From the NCBI RefSeq assembly GCF_910591885.1, contig NC_063276.1, positions 8,990,001 through 9,054,000 on the forward strand: a stretch of 64,000 nt of DNA. The letters run 5' to 3'. The notes under the pieces are model-generated. The model saw nothing but the letters and a program-made list of their open reading frames with translations. It made no database searches and was not told the origin of the DNA. The position numbers and the translations under genes are program-made. This DNA is from Bombus terrestris (taxonomy: Eukaryota; Arthropoda; Insecta; Hymenoptera; Apidae). Below are positions 48,311-61,038 of this stretch, piece after piece; the first letter of the stretch is position 1; every line of letters begins with the position of its first letter.

Positions 48311-49455
48311 TAGCGATCGTTCGTGTTTCGAACTTTTGGGAAAGAAAATAGAACGAATTGTTATATGAAGCATTACGTTATTTTCATCCTAATGAAATAT
48401 TTTGCGGATTAATTTTTAAGGAATTTTTAACGTAAAATGTACGTTTTCATTAAAATATCATCAACATTTATAAAAATAGGAAGAAACATTTTACGGATTA
48501 GAAATGTTCCTAAATTTTCTTCGCGGTTATCGATCTATTTATTAATGGAATGAAATTAAACCACAAAATTATAAAATCGATATCATGGGAATACGTTTAG
48601 AAGTTTCATCAAACGATAGCAATCATTGCTCTATTCATTATAATCTAACAAAATTTAAATTTTCACGGTATCTAAAATTAATTTTCTCAATGAAACTGTT
48701 TCGCAACATTCCTTATTACTCCACCCTGCTCTTCAATTATTCTCAGTCACATTTTCCCGCCTGCAAAATACAAATCGGGTATTTCATCTTCAGAACGAAT
48801 CCACAAGCTCGCAAGAAATTCACGGAGAATTCGCAATTTCGCCAGCCAGAGAAACAATTAATTCAACGTTTACGCACAAAGGTGGCGGAAACAGCGTTTA
48901 GCCGACACTTTTCGTCGCGACGCACTTGTTCGAACCAGTCGGATGCCTGTTTCCGCTTAACAGCAGGGATAAAGCCGGAAATCCATTAATTGGGAAACGC
49001 TTGTCGCGCGTCGGGCGTTTATCATCCCGGCGAACGGAGGGCCAGGTCATTTGTTATTTACATATAATTCGTGGTACGGCGTTACGCGGCCCGACAGGCC
49101 GCAATTAACGCGCGATCAATTATTTTTCGATGGCCCGGTCACGGCCTGTTCCGCGGAAGCCCGACCGAATTCGAGCCTCCGTTTGCCAACGATAATGTCG
49201 AACCAGATGCATGGCGACCTGGCCAAGGGCTGTATTTTAATTTATGCGACGCACAGATCGCTGCATTTTTCCGCCGCGCGGTCCACTGTTCGATATAGCG
49301 ACGTTGGGACCAGGTTTTTTGAATTTGTGTTGCGGTTTGTGGTTTGCGAAAGTGTGAGGTTTGGTTTGCCGGAAATGGTAAACGAGGTGTGACAGTTGGC
49401 TCGTAATACATGGAAGCTCCTGAATATTTTATTCTGCTTTTTCCTCTCCGATCTT
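48311..49455. other. Spacer and CpG-rich island (about 48760-49400)
   Basis: The island contains GCAATTAACGCGCGATCAAT (49101-49120), followed by TATTTTTCG, and TTTTAATTTATGCGACG near 49234. These are TAAT/TTTAT words in a GC-rich setting that again suggest homeodomain input. Long open frames on both strands are compositional. The spacer at 48311-48760 is AT-rich. Confidence 0.38.
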
Positions 49456-49459
49456 TTTT

Positions 49460-49485
49460 TGTGTGTGTCTGTGTGTGTATATATA
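49460..49485 (+). repeat. (TG)n(TA)n microsatellite
   Basis: TG dinucleotides interrupted once by TC run into TATATA. Confidence 0.85.
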
Positions 49486-51391
49486 GGCAAATGGAAACAC
49501 TAAAGTTTGAATTAAGAGAAATTGGAAATCCTTTTTTTAAAGAGAGAGAGCGAATTAGAAATTCTGTTTTGACTGAACGCTAACTTTCTAGTTTGAAGGA
49601 AGATGTATTACATGTTAGAAATTTGAAAAAAGTGTATTATTGCGAACGTGCTGTTGTGAGAATTTTTTGGAAGGGATTGGAAATGATTGTATAAAATGTC
49701 GATTATAAATATACGTATAGTGAAAATTTGACTATTTTGACTCTTTGAAAATTTTTACACTATTAGTCTGGGTACTTTATTGGGAAGATGAATGTTAATT
49801 TTATTTTATTGTTGCTTGAAACTATAAATGTTAATGTAAAGAGAGACAATTATGTCACAAACATTATCTTTAATCATTTTATTTGGAATTTCGAATCTCT
49901 TATACAATCCCTGTTGATGTTTCAATACACACTAACCAGTGTAGATATTTCCTCAGAAGGCGATATAATATTAAACACAAGAAGCACGTTAGCTGCTTGA
50001 AACTTATAGGATAGAGTAACTTAAAAACTGCTTTTTCATAAATTCGGCTAAATCAGTCTTAGACCATTACTTGAGATTCTCATGCAGTTCTTAAAACCAT
50101 TAGTATCATTAAGTAACCGAACTTGCATTTAAACAAAAGCGTCTGTAAACACTACCAGTCTACCTATGTGATTGAGCAAGTATTTTTTCGAACTTGTACA
50201 AGTGCCAGTAACAAAAAGCGAGTTAAAGTTAAGGCACATTCGTATAAAACGATGTCAACGGTTACTGGAAGTTGAAGTTCAGGATTCCATACGGACTTTT
50301 TAGCGATGTTTCTTCTAATACGTTGCAATCAGTGCGAGAGTATTCGATGAATTGTGAAACAGGACGAAAGGAATCCGGTCTTGTTACGAAGAAAGGGCTT
50401 CGTGTACGCGGAAGGACGCTGTTCTGATTAAGCTTGAAATTTCTTTCGCGCTTTTCTTATGACTTTTGGCTTCTCCGTCTCGTATTATTATGTTAGACGT
50501 TAGTTTGACTTTGGAGTGTGATTCAAAAGAATGAATTAACTTTTGAAGCTACTTCCGTTGTTCTTGTTCTTTAAACTTCTTCCTTGTTACTGATATCGCA
50601 GAAATATACTTTTAAATTGTAAGAAAAGAAGAGTTTTAGAACAGACAGGATGCAAAGAAATGAAAAAAAGATTAGGCGCTGTTTGTAAATTTATTATTTT
50701 GTCCTTTCTCGAGATTCTACCTTCTGTAGAAATCAGGGCATCTAGAGCGTTTCTTTTTATTTTCGAAGAATGCTCTCTACACGTCAGCGTTTTTATTCCT
50801 TTATATACGAATACATATATACTACCAGTAAAAGACCAAATGTTCCAAAAATACATGCATATCGAATTGGAGAACTTGTAGTAAGTCATTCAGCAAAAAT
50901 AACTCCTTATATCAAGTTGTAGACATTCAATCAGTGTTCTCGTCCACGTTACTTGAATAATACAGTAAATAGTTCCGATAAAAGTTTATCCCATTAATTA
51001 CGTATGCAGCTATTCTCAACTAAAGTCAGAACTTCCAGTGCAAAAGTAAAGATATTTTTCGATTTATTGAACAAAATATGTGCGAGAAGAGAACACGTCA
51101 TGCTTGTACAATTGAATATTCCACAATATTCTACTCTTGTACAATCCTTCGTTTATTAAAACGCGGATGTTCTAATATAATGCAAATCAATGTATCTACG
51201 ACTTTTTAAATAACGAGTGTTGGATGATATTTTAAATATGGAAACAAGTTTTCATCGCAGGAATGTGTATTCTGAATTCTAACCTTAATTCCAAATTTTC
51301 AGGTTTGCAATTACTAAATACAAATGTTGTAGAATATTTCAATATTCCTCGTTTAACACGCTATTATCACAGCGACTAACAATCATTCTAT
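49486..51391. other. AT-rich non-coding spacer
   Basis: About 1.9 kb without an island. Short open frames near 49788-50000 and 50587-50889 (both strands) are unremarkable. No element is recognised. Confidence 0.45.
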
Positions 51392-51393
51392 TA

Positions 51394-51601
51394 GGTTGTC
51401 CGGAAAGTGTCTTATCTTCGTAAACATATTTTTTACAACAATGCACTTTCATACAAACGTGAAACCAAGTCTGTGAAATGTCACGGTGTTTATTTCAACA
51501 GAACAAAATGGATCGTACGTAATTCGACAAAATAATATAGAACAAAAAACGTTATGCGTATATTATTTCCTCATAAAACGAAAGAAACTTTTCGGACAAC
51601 C
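51394..51601 (-). mobile_element. mariner-type element, copy 2 with a divergent left half
   Basis: The ends are GGTTGTCCGGAAAGTG and CTTTTCGGACAACC, flanked by TA (51392-51393 and 51602-51603). The right half, from ACAGAACAAAATGGATC (about 51499) onward, aligns with the element at 59484-59690 in the same orientation. The left half beyond the first 15 bp does not, and contains AACAATGCACTTTCATACAA instead. This copy is therefore not a foldback like the other two. It may retain the original left end of the parental transposon. There is no transposase frame in its 208 bp. Confidence 0.85.
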
Positions 51602-51603
51602 TA

Positions 51604-52990
51604 TATACAATTGTACCACTGCAGCGAAATAACCTTTAAAGTCGTGGTATGAAACCGTGCTTCATATTTTGAGAATTGGAGAAGCAGAGTTTCTTTTTTA
51701 CTGAGCAGAACATTGTCACACGGAAAATAAAAAAAAAAAAAAAGAAATCAGTCGTATATATTATAATTTCTCCTACTAAATCTTAATCCAGTTTCACATA
51801 AATTCGTGTATGCAATTCCAATGGAAGAAGCCAAATAGGAGGTACACGGTTCTAGAATTCCTCACTCCTTATCGTCATACCACATACCACGTCGGGCACT
51901 CAAAAACGGAAACACCGACGGCTACCCTCCGCGGACGTCGCTCAAAGAGCAAAGCGTGCTCGCATTAGAGCAACGATAACCAAGTTCGAGTCCGTGAGAG
52001 CACTCAATCGAAACCAGCGTCTCTGGAGAGGCTTTCAACCTGCCGCCCTTAAAGTCGGGCTCCCTCGTCGCATGGTCTGGTCCTAATTCCGCTCGAGCCG
52101 GCTCTGAATCCGCGCCGGCCAATCCCGGTTAATCTTTTTATCGTCGTCATTAACGCTGAAGGTCGGCCAGAGACCCACGAGAAAGAAGAAGAAACCCAGA
52201 AGGAGAAGACGAGCGGCTTACGTGGAACGCGAGCTCTGTTACCAAGATTAGGAGGAATTTTAAAGTGGCGAGTGGCCAGAGGCGCCAGATCCAACTAAGG
52301 CAGACTCGTAATACTATACTGAGAGAATACAAGGATGAAAGGGACATAGAGAAACGATGGAGATGATGAAGCACGATGGAATTGAACTTTTTAAATCAAC
52401 AGCAATATTTTTTGAACTAGTCATCCTCCATTGTTGAATTTCATCCTTTGTCTTATGGGTCACATTTTCCTTGACAACACGTAAATAGAAGTAAGATAGA
52501 CGTTTTTAGTTTTATCAAAATGGGCACAAATATTCCATCCCATTCGACATTTCCATTTAGCTTCTATTCTTCTTTCTTTAAGAAATCGATCGTACTGCAC
52601 TAAGAATATGTACAGAGCAAGTTTGAAACTTGGGCATCAATCTTAAAAATTCAACAGCAACATAAAAATAACTATTTTAACATGTACGCTTAGAAAATGA
52701 TGTTTTACGTATTTGTAATGCATACTTTAAAAATGTCCGAGCCTATGAACGATAATGTATATATTTGAAATAAATAAAATATATACTTCTACCAACTATA
52801 ACGACTATCTCAAAAAAGAAAATTAGTTCAATAATATTACTGTAAACGAATATATATATACTGCAGTAATCTCTTGAACACAGTGATGTTTGCATATTAG
52901 CAATTCACTATATATGTAATAGTCCCTTACATATTCTTGCGTTGAATTACGACTATATATTTCTAGCATCACAGAACCTCTTTGACTACC
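51604..52990. other. Spacers and CpG-rich island (about 51860-52380)
   Basis: A run of 15 A lies at 51729-51743. The island is open on the minus strand over overlapping frames without protein-like composition. 52381-52990 is AT-rich with nothing recognised. Confidence 0.42.
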
Positions 52991-54664
52991 ATGAGGTGGC
53001 TTAGACGCCATTCGAGCATCTACGAGAGAGACAGGTAGGCTGTAACGACATAACGCGTGAGAGAAAGACGAGTGGGAGAGGGTGCTGGAGATTAGCGGTA
53101 ATTCGTCGAAGGACCAACTTCGAGGGGCCATAGACCAAAGGATACCGTTTCGGGGAAGAGAGACAGACGGATCTCTTCACTGTCTCGAAGTTGCGAGTCT
53201 TTGAGAGCTGTTTCGAGCGTTGCTGGGATTCCAGACAACGAGACCGATGACTGGAAAGTTGTGATCGCTACCGAGTTGTCTTGGGTGAGACTTGGGTGGC
53301 ACTGTGCTCCTTGAAACGAAGAACAGAGTATGCGGAAGAAAGGAGATTTCGGGTTGGCAGAAGCGCTGTTGTGGAAGATGGGGAGCCTCGGTTCAGTTTG
53401 TCCGTTTGGGTTGGGTTTTAGGTAACGATCATTGGGGTGCTGATAAAGGGATTAGAAGAAGGTTCTGAGTATTAAGAAGCTATTTTTCGCTTGTGATTGG
53501 CATTATATGGTTCTTCTGTCTCGTTGATGCTCTTTTTTTTTGCAAATCGTTACAAGTGACTTTGATAACTTAAAAAAAAATTTATTAGATATATTAATTT
53601 ATATATTTATATATCGTAATACTTCTGACTTTAAATATTTCATATTATTCGTTATATAAATCATTGTTCTTTTATGATGGTTAACATCTGATTTGATTAA
53701 CATTTGGACACTATACAATTTCTATTTTATTATAGCGTAATCTTGTTTGTGACGAAGACAAAAATTATGTAGATACATATAATTATTGCGGCGTTATTTC
53801 TACATATCGCTAACATAAATTTGTTAACATAATGTTTATTACTCATTGTACAATATATTTTAAACGATACTAGTAAAGAGTTAAAATTCGATATCGTATC
53901 TTACCCTAAGTGCCCTGATAAACTTCAACCCGAAGAATATTTCGTGGACAACTCGTTTGCAACGTTATGGTTCGTTAATTGTCACGATGGTCTTCGTATA
54001 TTCGTTGACTCGACGACGATGGAGACAGAAATCGATTGATAAGCAAACGAGGGTGGCGACGAGGTTCGATAAGCGGTTATTTCTTGGTGCGTCGCTTTTC
54101 CGGCGATCTGTGCCGCGCAAACGAGGAACGCGAAGACTCTCGATAAGTAAATGCCCGGACCGTTTCCATTCCGACTGTTTAATGAGTCGTAACAGCACGC
54201 GTCGCGGGAATCGTTTGCATAAAAGATCAGGCAGAATTCTGGCGCAACTCGCGCGGCAGAAATCTTTGGGGATTGTTGGTGGGAGGGGGGGGGGCGATCG
54301 ACGAATGGAGCATGTTTATCGGCGAATATTTTATTTATGGAAAACCTCAGCGGGGTAATAGAAAGAATTTGTTGAACTTCTTCGTGGTTTGCTAAAAGTT
54401 ATTTTTTAAAACAGCGTTATTTATTTTGCAACGTAGGAAGTTCATAGTATATGATAAATTTTTTAAACCATCGTGACTTATCGTGTTTAATAAGTGCTAT
54501 TTTATTTTATCATTATATCACTCGATATATCGACGTGAAATAATTTATTCAGAGCAATCATAATTTTCATTCTCATAAATCATAAGTAAAGAAACGTCTA
54601 ATTATAGAGTGAAGTTTCGTTTGTTAAGCTACTAATGTATTCAGAGTCAGAATCTTTAATCGTC
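52991..54664. other. Two CpG-rich islands (about 52990-53460 and 53950-54350) with spacer
   Basis: The second island ends with a G-rich patch: GGTGGGA followed by ten G (54285-54294). The plus-strand frame across it is arginine-rich and not called. The spacers are AT-rich. Confidence 0.4.
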
Positions 54665-54681
54665 ACATATATATATATATA
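54665..54681. repeat. (AT)8 microsatellite
   Basis: A short uninterrupted AT/TA run in an AT-rich spacer. Confidence 0.8.
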
Positions 54682-57085
54682 ACATTTATTTTATCTTAAT
54701 TTTATTCGTTTAATCTGTTACTTAATTGTAACAATAATTTTAAAATATTCTATCTAATTTGTATTTCACAGGACGTCTCAAATTTTGTAAGTTGAACTTG
54801 TTGTATGTATTCGGTGGATATAAATAAAAAGATATCTACAAGACAAATTATTAACAGTAATTTATGACTTCGAACTTGCAGGATTTCATTAATAACGTTG
54901 GTTCAATTGTGTAAGAAGGCGCAGGCACCATTGAGATACATCTCCATTTTCATTTCTTGCTAAGAAATCCATCATGATGTACTTTTCGAAATTTTAAACA
55001 GATGGAGTCGATCTATCTGAGAAGTTTGAATAACAGAAGAAAATAACGTACTGTAATGTGATGTACTTCTAGGAAAAAGTTTTCTTTATCGACTACAGGG
55101 TAATGATGTTGCTGCTCTTTATTGCACTGTACGCGGTAAAAAGTTGGATTATAAAACGGAGGTCTTGCCCGGGAGCTTGTTTGCTTTTGAACTTTTTAAT
55201 TTTACCAGTGTAAGAGAAGATTTTGATTAGCCAAGTTGGAACAGAGTGTTTCGACGAGCAGTGTTATTGGTCCGATGAGTTTTATAAGAGATCGACTGTT
55301 TCATTTCATTCCAGTTTCTTTCTTTAGCAGAAAATTAAAAGTCTGGATAATAACAGTTGTAAGAAACTCTTACAAATTCAAATTCATTAATATTTATGAA
55401 TGATATTAATATTTACACTTACTTTTACAAATAACATTATTAACAATATTTAGTACAACATTATTATTTTATTAATAATATCGTTATATAAATAATAATA
55501 TTTACACGTACTTATTTGTACACTGATATTTACATTATACACATAAACTCTCACAAGAACATTCGATAAATAAATATTCGATAAATAATTATTTGGTTAG
55601 CTTCCAAACAGTTTCTCGCTCCTCCTGAAAAACCTATTTCAATTGTGTCACTTTTGCGATACACATGCGATTTGTTCGGTAAAGTAGTGTTAGTTTCGCG
55701 AAGAGAGCGCACGAATCTACCGGAGGATGGGGGCGGCTGCGTTCGAAGGCGGAGGCGGATACGAAGGATGGCGCACACAGACACGCGCTGTCAGGGTCAA
55801 CATTCGAGCCAGGCGAACGTAAGGTACTGTTAATGCAACCTCACGATCGCGAGATCGCGATGAGCCGCGGGAACGGAGAAGATCCTGCTCCTCCGACGCG
55901 TCACGAGCTCCTCCTTCGACCGGCTTTCCGAGCTGCTCTCTCTGTCTGTGAGATCGTTTCGACTGCACCGATCGTTCGATTCGTTTCGATCGATAATTGA
56001 GGAGTTGAAGAGGTGAATGATGTATAGCGAGCACCACGAGTGAGAATTTTCAGTATAAACAGAACGTCACAGGAGAAAATCATGATAAGTACTCTGTTAC
56101 TGTTTTTTTCTTATTTCGATATCATGTTACGATTAAGAAGATTTTAATACGACATAATTGAAAACGATTCAGAATATGCAGGAAATATCTGTGAAAACGA
56201 TTTGCACAAGTTGTAAGAAAATAGTATTCACGTTTATGATTTTCATAATTTAAACTTTATGCAGAAAATATTTAATTAACATGGAATAGTACAAATGCTA
56301 AGATTCGTAAGTAACGGAGAGAAAAAAATATATAAATAAAATATAATAGGGAAAAATTAATGATATTTCTAAATGATGGGATTGTTGTTGCAACATGGAA
56401 TATTTATTTAAAACTCACTATGCCACTGCTAGATTGTGGAATAGAGTTTGGGGAGGAAGACACGTTTTTTTGGAGGTGGATCTTGTGTCTTGAGGATAAA
56501 TGGAGACCACGGCCGAGGGTAGAGTGAGATATGGCGCGGATTTGTAGAGACTGTTCCACGTTATCGGGTTTCTTCTACGAACGAGGGTAGTTTAGGAAGT
56601 TGCAGGCCGAAAGTGCGAAATAAGAGTTGCTGGAGGTGGATAGGATTGTTTGAGAAATTTAGGTACTATGGCGTCGGGTAGTTTGGTGTTCAGGGCTATG
56701 GGGAGGTTTGAAGATATTGTAATAAAACAAGTTTTGTAATAAGACGCAAAAAGTTATTGCTCTGTCTCTCTTTTAATTTATGTTAATTATTTGCCAATGT
56801 TGCTTTAGCAGTTTTTTTACAAAAATCTTCCTTGCGACTACCTCGTTAATTAGCACATTGGTTACTACTAGTACCTGTTGCGTGTACTTGTTTCGTCAAA
56901 CATATCCTTGATTTAACTAATAATGCTCGTTTTAAGTGCGTTGCTTCTTGTTTCGTTTACCTTTCTAACTCTCTTCATTGAAATCCATAAAAACAGAAAC
57001 CCGACAGTTGCACTACTAATTATCACTTGAACATGTAAAGTATTAGATCAATAAAACACATGCGTCAAACAGTCAATCCTACATA
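54682..57085. other. Spacers and CpG-rich islands (about 55640-56060 and, weaker, 56450-56720)
   Basis: The first island has CGATCG-rich wording (for example CACGATCGCGAGATCGCGAT at about 55842) and no coding signal. AT-rich sequence occupies 54682-55620 and 56061-56450, with ATTATTAATA-type runs around 55390-55510. Nothing else is recognised. Confidence 0.4.
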
Positions 57086-57277
57086 CAGTGGCTACGAGAA
57101 GTATCGGTACATAGCCTTATACTCCAATGAAACACTTTTTCATCAGAGATTGTGTATCTTTGTAACGTCAAGTTTTTGTAGTCGTATGAAAGTGATCAAC
57201 CAAATGATACGAAATCTAATATAGTTTGTAATTAGTACAATGATACAACGGTGTACGAGAATCTTCTATAGCCACTG
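57086..57277. mobile_element. Tc1-like non-autonomous element (MITE), copy B
   Basis: It begins CAGTGGCTACGAGAAGTATC after TA (57084-57085) and ends TTCTATAGCCACTG, which is followed by TG where TA is expected, a probable point change. Length is 192 bp against 189 bp for copy A at 1552-1740. Interior words such as TCCAATGAAAC and GTATCTTTGTAA align with copy A (TCCAATAAAG and ATATCTTCGTAA). There is no coding capacity. Confidence 0.82.
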
Positions 57278-58503
57278 TGTTTCATACTATAGACGGTTTC
57301 ATCAACCGCAACAAAACCAACTAAAATCTCTGTTGTATCTTTCAAGATTCCCCTGCAAGATTCTCGTGATCACAGGTTGCTGGAAAATTTGCAAGACAGA
57401 GCGTCGAACGGGCAAGAAGCATGGGTCCCCCGCGTGCAAGAGAAAATCAATCGGGACGCGACGGCATGTAGGTACGAAGACGAATGGCGTGCGGCTAAGG
57501 GGAGGCCGTGCAGGCGGCCACGGATGTAAGAAGAAGAACGGAGGAATAGCAGGCAGCCTGGCAGGGTCGAAGGTCATTCACGTGTTGCCGTTCTTTGCCT
57601 CCTCCACTGGCTACGGCACCTCGCTGCAAAACACACCTGCCCGACACCGCGGTCGAACTCTTTAACCACGCTCGAGACCTTGTTCCTCTCTCGTACGAGG
57701 CTCACCGTGTGCCTCGAGGAGGAATCGTCGCGTCGTTCCCGGCCTTCGGACGCTGTTGCGAGGTGAAAAGGTGGAATGGTGTTATAAGTGTTAGTTGGTT
57801 TTGCGAGGGAAGTTAAACTGGTTGGTTTTGCATGAAACTCGATTACGTTCTTATATCTTTTTTATTTTGTTAGCGAACTATGAGTTTATTATCTTTTTCG
57901 TTTGATACTAACTTTGTATCGATCGTTGAACATTATTCTATTGTTTGTGAGAGCTTTGGTCAGAAACGTTCTTTAGTTATTACGATGTATTTCATGTACC
58001 ATTTTAAATAGAATAAATCAGAAAGTGTTTTGTTCTTTTTGGTTATTTCAAAAAAAGCATCTGGATAAATTGAAAATATTTCTTCCTTAGTATGTAAATA
58101 TTAAAATTTCTTTTCGTGCTCATAACTTGCGATATTTAAGCTACAAGAATTTGAAGGTCTTCGTCATTGCTTTATTTCGTATAGTATCGTTGGAAAAAAT
58201 TTACTAAGAAATAGCTAGTTTTTGGATAAAGATTTAATATTATGTATTTAGAATATCGTACAGGAACTTTTAGGTATACATAATTCGTTCGATCATCAAA
58301 AATGTACTAAGATGCAGCGCAACCATCTATTATTCAGAATGTCGATTATACCGTGATTGATTCTTTAATCATTGATTACCCTGTTATGTAAATTAAAATT
58401 CTTCATGTCATATTATACTTTCAATCATTTCAGCGCAGAAATGGAACTACAGATTAATATATTTTATTATTTTCATATAGCTCTTTGTTATTAGTTTTAT
58501 ACA
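57278..58503. other. CpG-rich island (about 57380-57830) and spacer
   Basis: The plus-strand open frame that spans the MITE end and this island reads as lysine/glycine/arginine-rich low complexity and is not called. The rest is AT-rich. Confidence 0.4.
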
Positions 58504-58504
58504 G

Positions 58505-58777
58505 GTGCAATATCGGTATTTCTCCGATAATATGCATCAATGTAAAGTAGAAAGTAGCCGAATAATACCAGAAATTATTTTGTTGTTGACCAACGAACAA
58601 TGTATTCATTATTTGTTAAAAACATACCCAATTATAAATAAAGTTGTTTTTTTTTTTAAATCGTCCGAAAAATTGTTTTCTCCAATTACTTTGCTTTATG
58701 TTATCTTTTTTCAACAACTGCTACGTAATATTTTAATGAATAGAAAAGTTACTTTCAATCCGAATCTGGTTAACTAG
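58505..58777 (+). CDS. Possible AT-rich coding fragment, unknown product
   Basis: About 90 codons are open after ATTAGTTTTATACAG, which would serve as a splice acceptor. The translation is hydrophobic in places (IIPEIILLLTNEQCIHYLL, TLLYVIFFQQLLRNIL) and ends VTFNPNLVN. The frame passes through a run of T that gives FFF. No family is recognised. Low-complexity AT-rich DNA can give such frames by chance. Confidence 0.13.
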   Translation: MQYRYFSDNMHQCKVESSRIIPEIILLLTNEQCIHYLLKTYPIINKVVFFFKSSEKLFSPITLLYVIFFQQLLRNILMNRKVTFNPNLVN

Positions 58778-59483
58778 ATACGTAAAATTTATAAATTGCT
58801 AAAGCAGCTGTTAGTGACATAAAGACAAACGACACTTCAATAGAATGCAGCAAAATATAACCAACATTTCGTAAATTAACTTTTTCAATTTACCGAAGTC
58901 TTATACTTATTTCCTCCTCATTGGACACCCCAATGGTGGCCTATATTTGTCGTTCTTTCCCACAACAGCCGCGACGCAACAGTCTCATCGGTCGACTGTA
59001 TGGTTTCTTGGGGACGTTGCGCTATTAGCAGCGAGAAAATCAATACGAACGATGTTCCACTTACGCGCGTTGTTCTCGCACTGTCCCGCGAACATACGAA
59101 CGCAACGTCGAATAAGTTGTCGTTACACGCCACGGATAATACGTGTCAGACGATCTGAAAGTCTCTGTGCGACGCGTTCCGATACCGGGGGCCTTGTAGC
59201 CGCCCACGATTCCAGACATGCCTGCTGCTTTTTGAAAAACGCGCCACCGATACTGTGAAATGGCTAAAGTCTCTCCAACAACTGGTCACTTTAAAGTGCG
59301 TATAGTATCGTGGTTGTAAGTTATGTAAGTACTATACTAGAGCTCATAGAAATTCACAGAAATATTGAAAATTGTATAGGTAACTAAAACAATCAAGAAA
59401 GTTAGTATATTTAGCTATTAGTAGGTTTGTGAAAAATTAATTATAAAGAGTGTAGAAAATTAAATATGAAGATAAAAATATTA
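58778..59483. other. Spacer with CpG-rich island (about 58915-59280)
   Basis: The island shows frames on both strands and no protein-like composition. Nothing else is recognised. Confidence 0.42.
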
Positions 59484-59690
59484 AGTTGTCCGAAATATTT
59501 TTTTCGTTTTATAAGGAAATAGTAGAGGCACAATGTTTTTTGTTTTATATTAGTTGATTGAATTATACACGAACATAATAATAGAAATAGAACAAAATGG
59601 ATCACACTAAATTCAATAAGATAATATAAAACAGAAATTATTGTTCATCTATTATCACCTTATGAAACGAAAGAAACTTTTCGGACAATA
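59484..59690 (-). mobile_element. mariner-type foldback MITE, copy 3
   Basis: The ends are AGTTGTCCGAAATATTTT and GAAACTTTTCGGACAATA, with TA at 59482-59483 and 59691-59692. Read in reverse complement it matches the copy at 17351-17556 along its whole length, apart from scattered substitutions. Like that copy it is a near-complete inverted repeat with arms of about 90 bp. It has no transposase frame. Confidence 0.9.
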
Positions 59691-59692
59691 TA

Positions 59693-60042
59693 TAGAATGT
59701 ACATAATGTGTAGAAATAGACTAAGGTAAAATATACAATTGAGATCGATACGTATTTCATACATTCTAGAAACGTTAAACATTCTAATTCGTTTGCCGAG
59801 GAAAATTTTAGGAGTTTTCAGGGTAGGAATATAATTATCAGGTTGTTGTTGAAGTCTTTTGGAGAAGATACATAGGTTAAAATTATGAAAATGATTTAAT
59901 CTTTCAATACGAGAAATCGAATATTCAAATAGTAATTGCACTTGAAGATTGATAGTAATTAGTAGATCATACAACTATGAACGTTTATGCAAGTGGATAT
60001 TCAAACATAGATAAAATCAAATATAACAATAAATTGGTAACT
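59693..60042. other. AT-rich non-coding spacer
   Basis: No feature is recognised between the mariner-type element and the duplicated segment. Confidence 0.45.
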
Positions 60043-60384
60043 TACGAACAAATGAATTTTATGTAAACTGACCATAAAAAGTGATTATAAAGTGTTACAT
60101 ATTTCATACTACAATTGAAGTAAATAGTAATAGCACAAAAACGATATCGAATCCGCACTTGTCCTCTCAATACCACATCCCTTATCATTCCACCCAAGTT
60201 GCTAGCATCTCAATAGTGAACATCTGCAACAGACCAGTTTCCTCCGAACCAAAAGCCACGATACGTACATATGCACGCATGTTGAATAATACCAATATGT
60301 ATCTGGAAAAATTCCTCAAGAGCAGTTTCTTTAAACTCGATCGACTGAATTTTCGAAATAACAAGAATACGATGGCGATACAGG
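60043..60384. repeat. Diverged tandem duplication, unit 1
   Basis: TACGAACAAATGAATTTTAT (60043) and AAACTGA near 60064 correspond to TACGAACAAAT (60599) and AAACTGA in unit 2. A longer alignment runs from CTCAATACCACATCCC (60166) to GATGGCGATAC (60384) against 60825-61038. It includes ATCTGCAACAGA in both and AACCAAA followed by CACG in both. A 106-codon plus-strand frame (60081-60401) covers this unit, but the other unit has stops in the equivalent frame, so coding is doubtful. Confidence 0.6.
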
Positions 60385-60598
60385 AAAACAAAACTTTATA
60401 GAAAATTGGTAATGGAACACTCGAATTACAAATAGAAATTTACCTTCTGTTGAGACGTAATATGAAGAGATATATAAAATATCTGAAATATAGCACTCCA
60501 TCAGTTATAATATTCGGCGTATGAAAAATTTCTCTATTTACATGCCATCTCTTTAATTGCATTCACAAAAACATAAATTTCTATAAACATTTTCGCGT

Positions 60599-61038
60599 AC
60601 GAACAAATTATATCAAACTGATTCAGAAAACTGATAAGAAAAATACAGAATTACATAGAAATTTTCTTTGCCTTTTAGAAATTTCAATCTTGTATCGATG
60701 TACTTTATATATCTTGCATACTTCATTTACAGTAAACAAAAATCTAATCACACCCCAAGTGAACAAAAGTCGAATAACTGTATAACTGTGCAATCGCGTT
60801 AAATACCAAGCCTATAATCGTCTGCTCAATACTTCGTCCCAATCGTTTCACCAAACCTATCAATATCTCAATACCTAGCATCTGCAACAGAGCAGATTCC
60901 CTTCAACCAAAGGACACGTACCCACACGCACGTACGTATCTCGAATAACAGCAACATCCATAGAAGTTCCTCCAGCGTATGCCTAGAATCGATCGATCGG
61001 ATCTTTGGAAGCAGCAAATGGCGATGGTGGTATCGCGA
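60599..61038. repeat. Diverged tandem duplication, unit 2
   Basis: This is the partner of 60043-60384. The best-conserved part is 60825-61038, with CTCAATACTTCGTCCC, ATCTCAATACCTAGCATCTG, then TTCCTCCAGCG and CGATCGATCGGATC. It is more GC-rich than unit 1 and merges into the island that follows. Between the shared anchors ATCTGCAACAG and TTCCTC the units differ in length by 3 bp. Unit 2 has in-frame stops, so no protein is called. Confidence 0.6.

Noticed and set aside
57240..57665. 141-codon plus-strand frame
   Set aside because: It starts inside a Tc1-like MITE and continues as lysine/glycine/arginine-rich low complexity.
59935..59950. AATTGCACTTG resembling the seed of an insect microRNA (miR-92 family)
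   Set aside because: Only the first bases agree, the rest of the mature sequence does not match, and no hairpin surrounds it.
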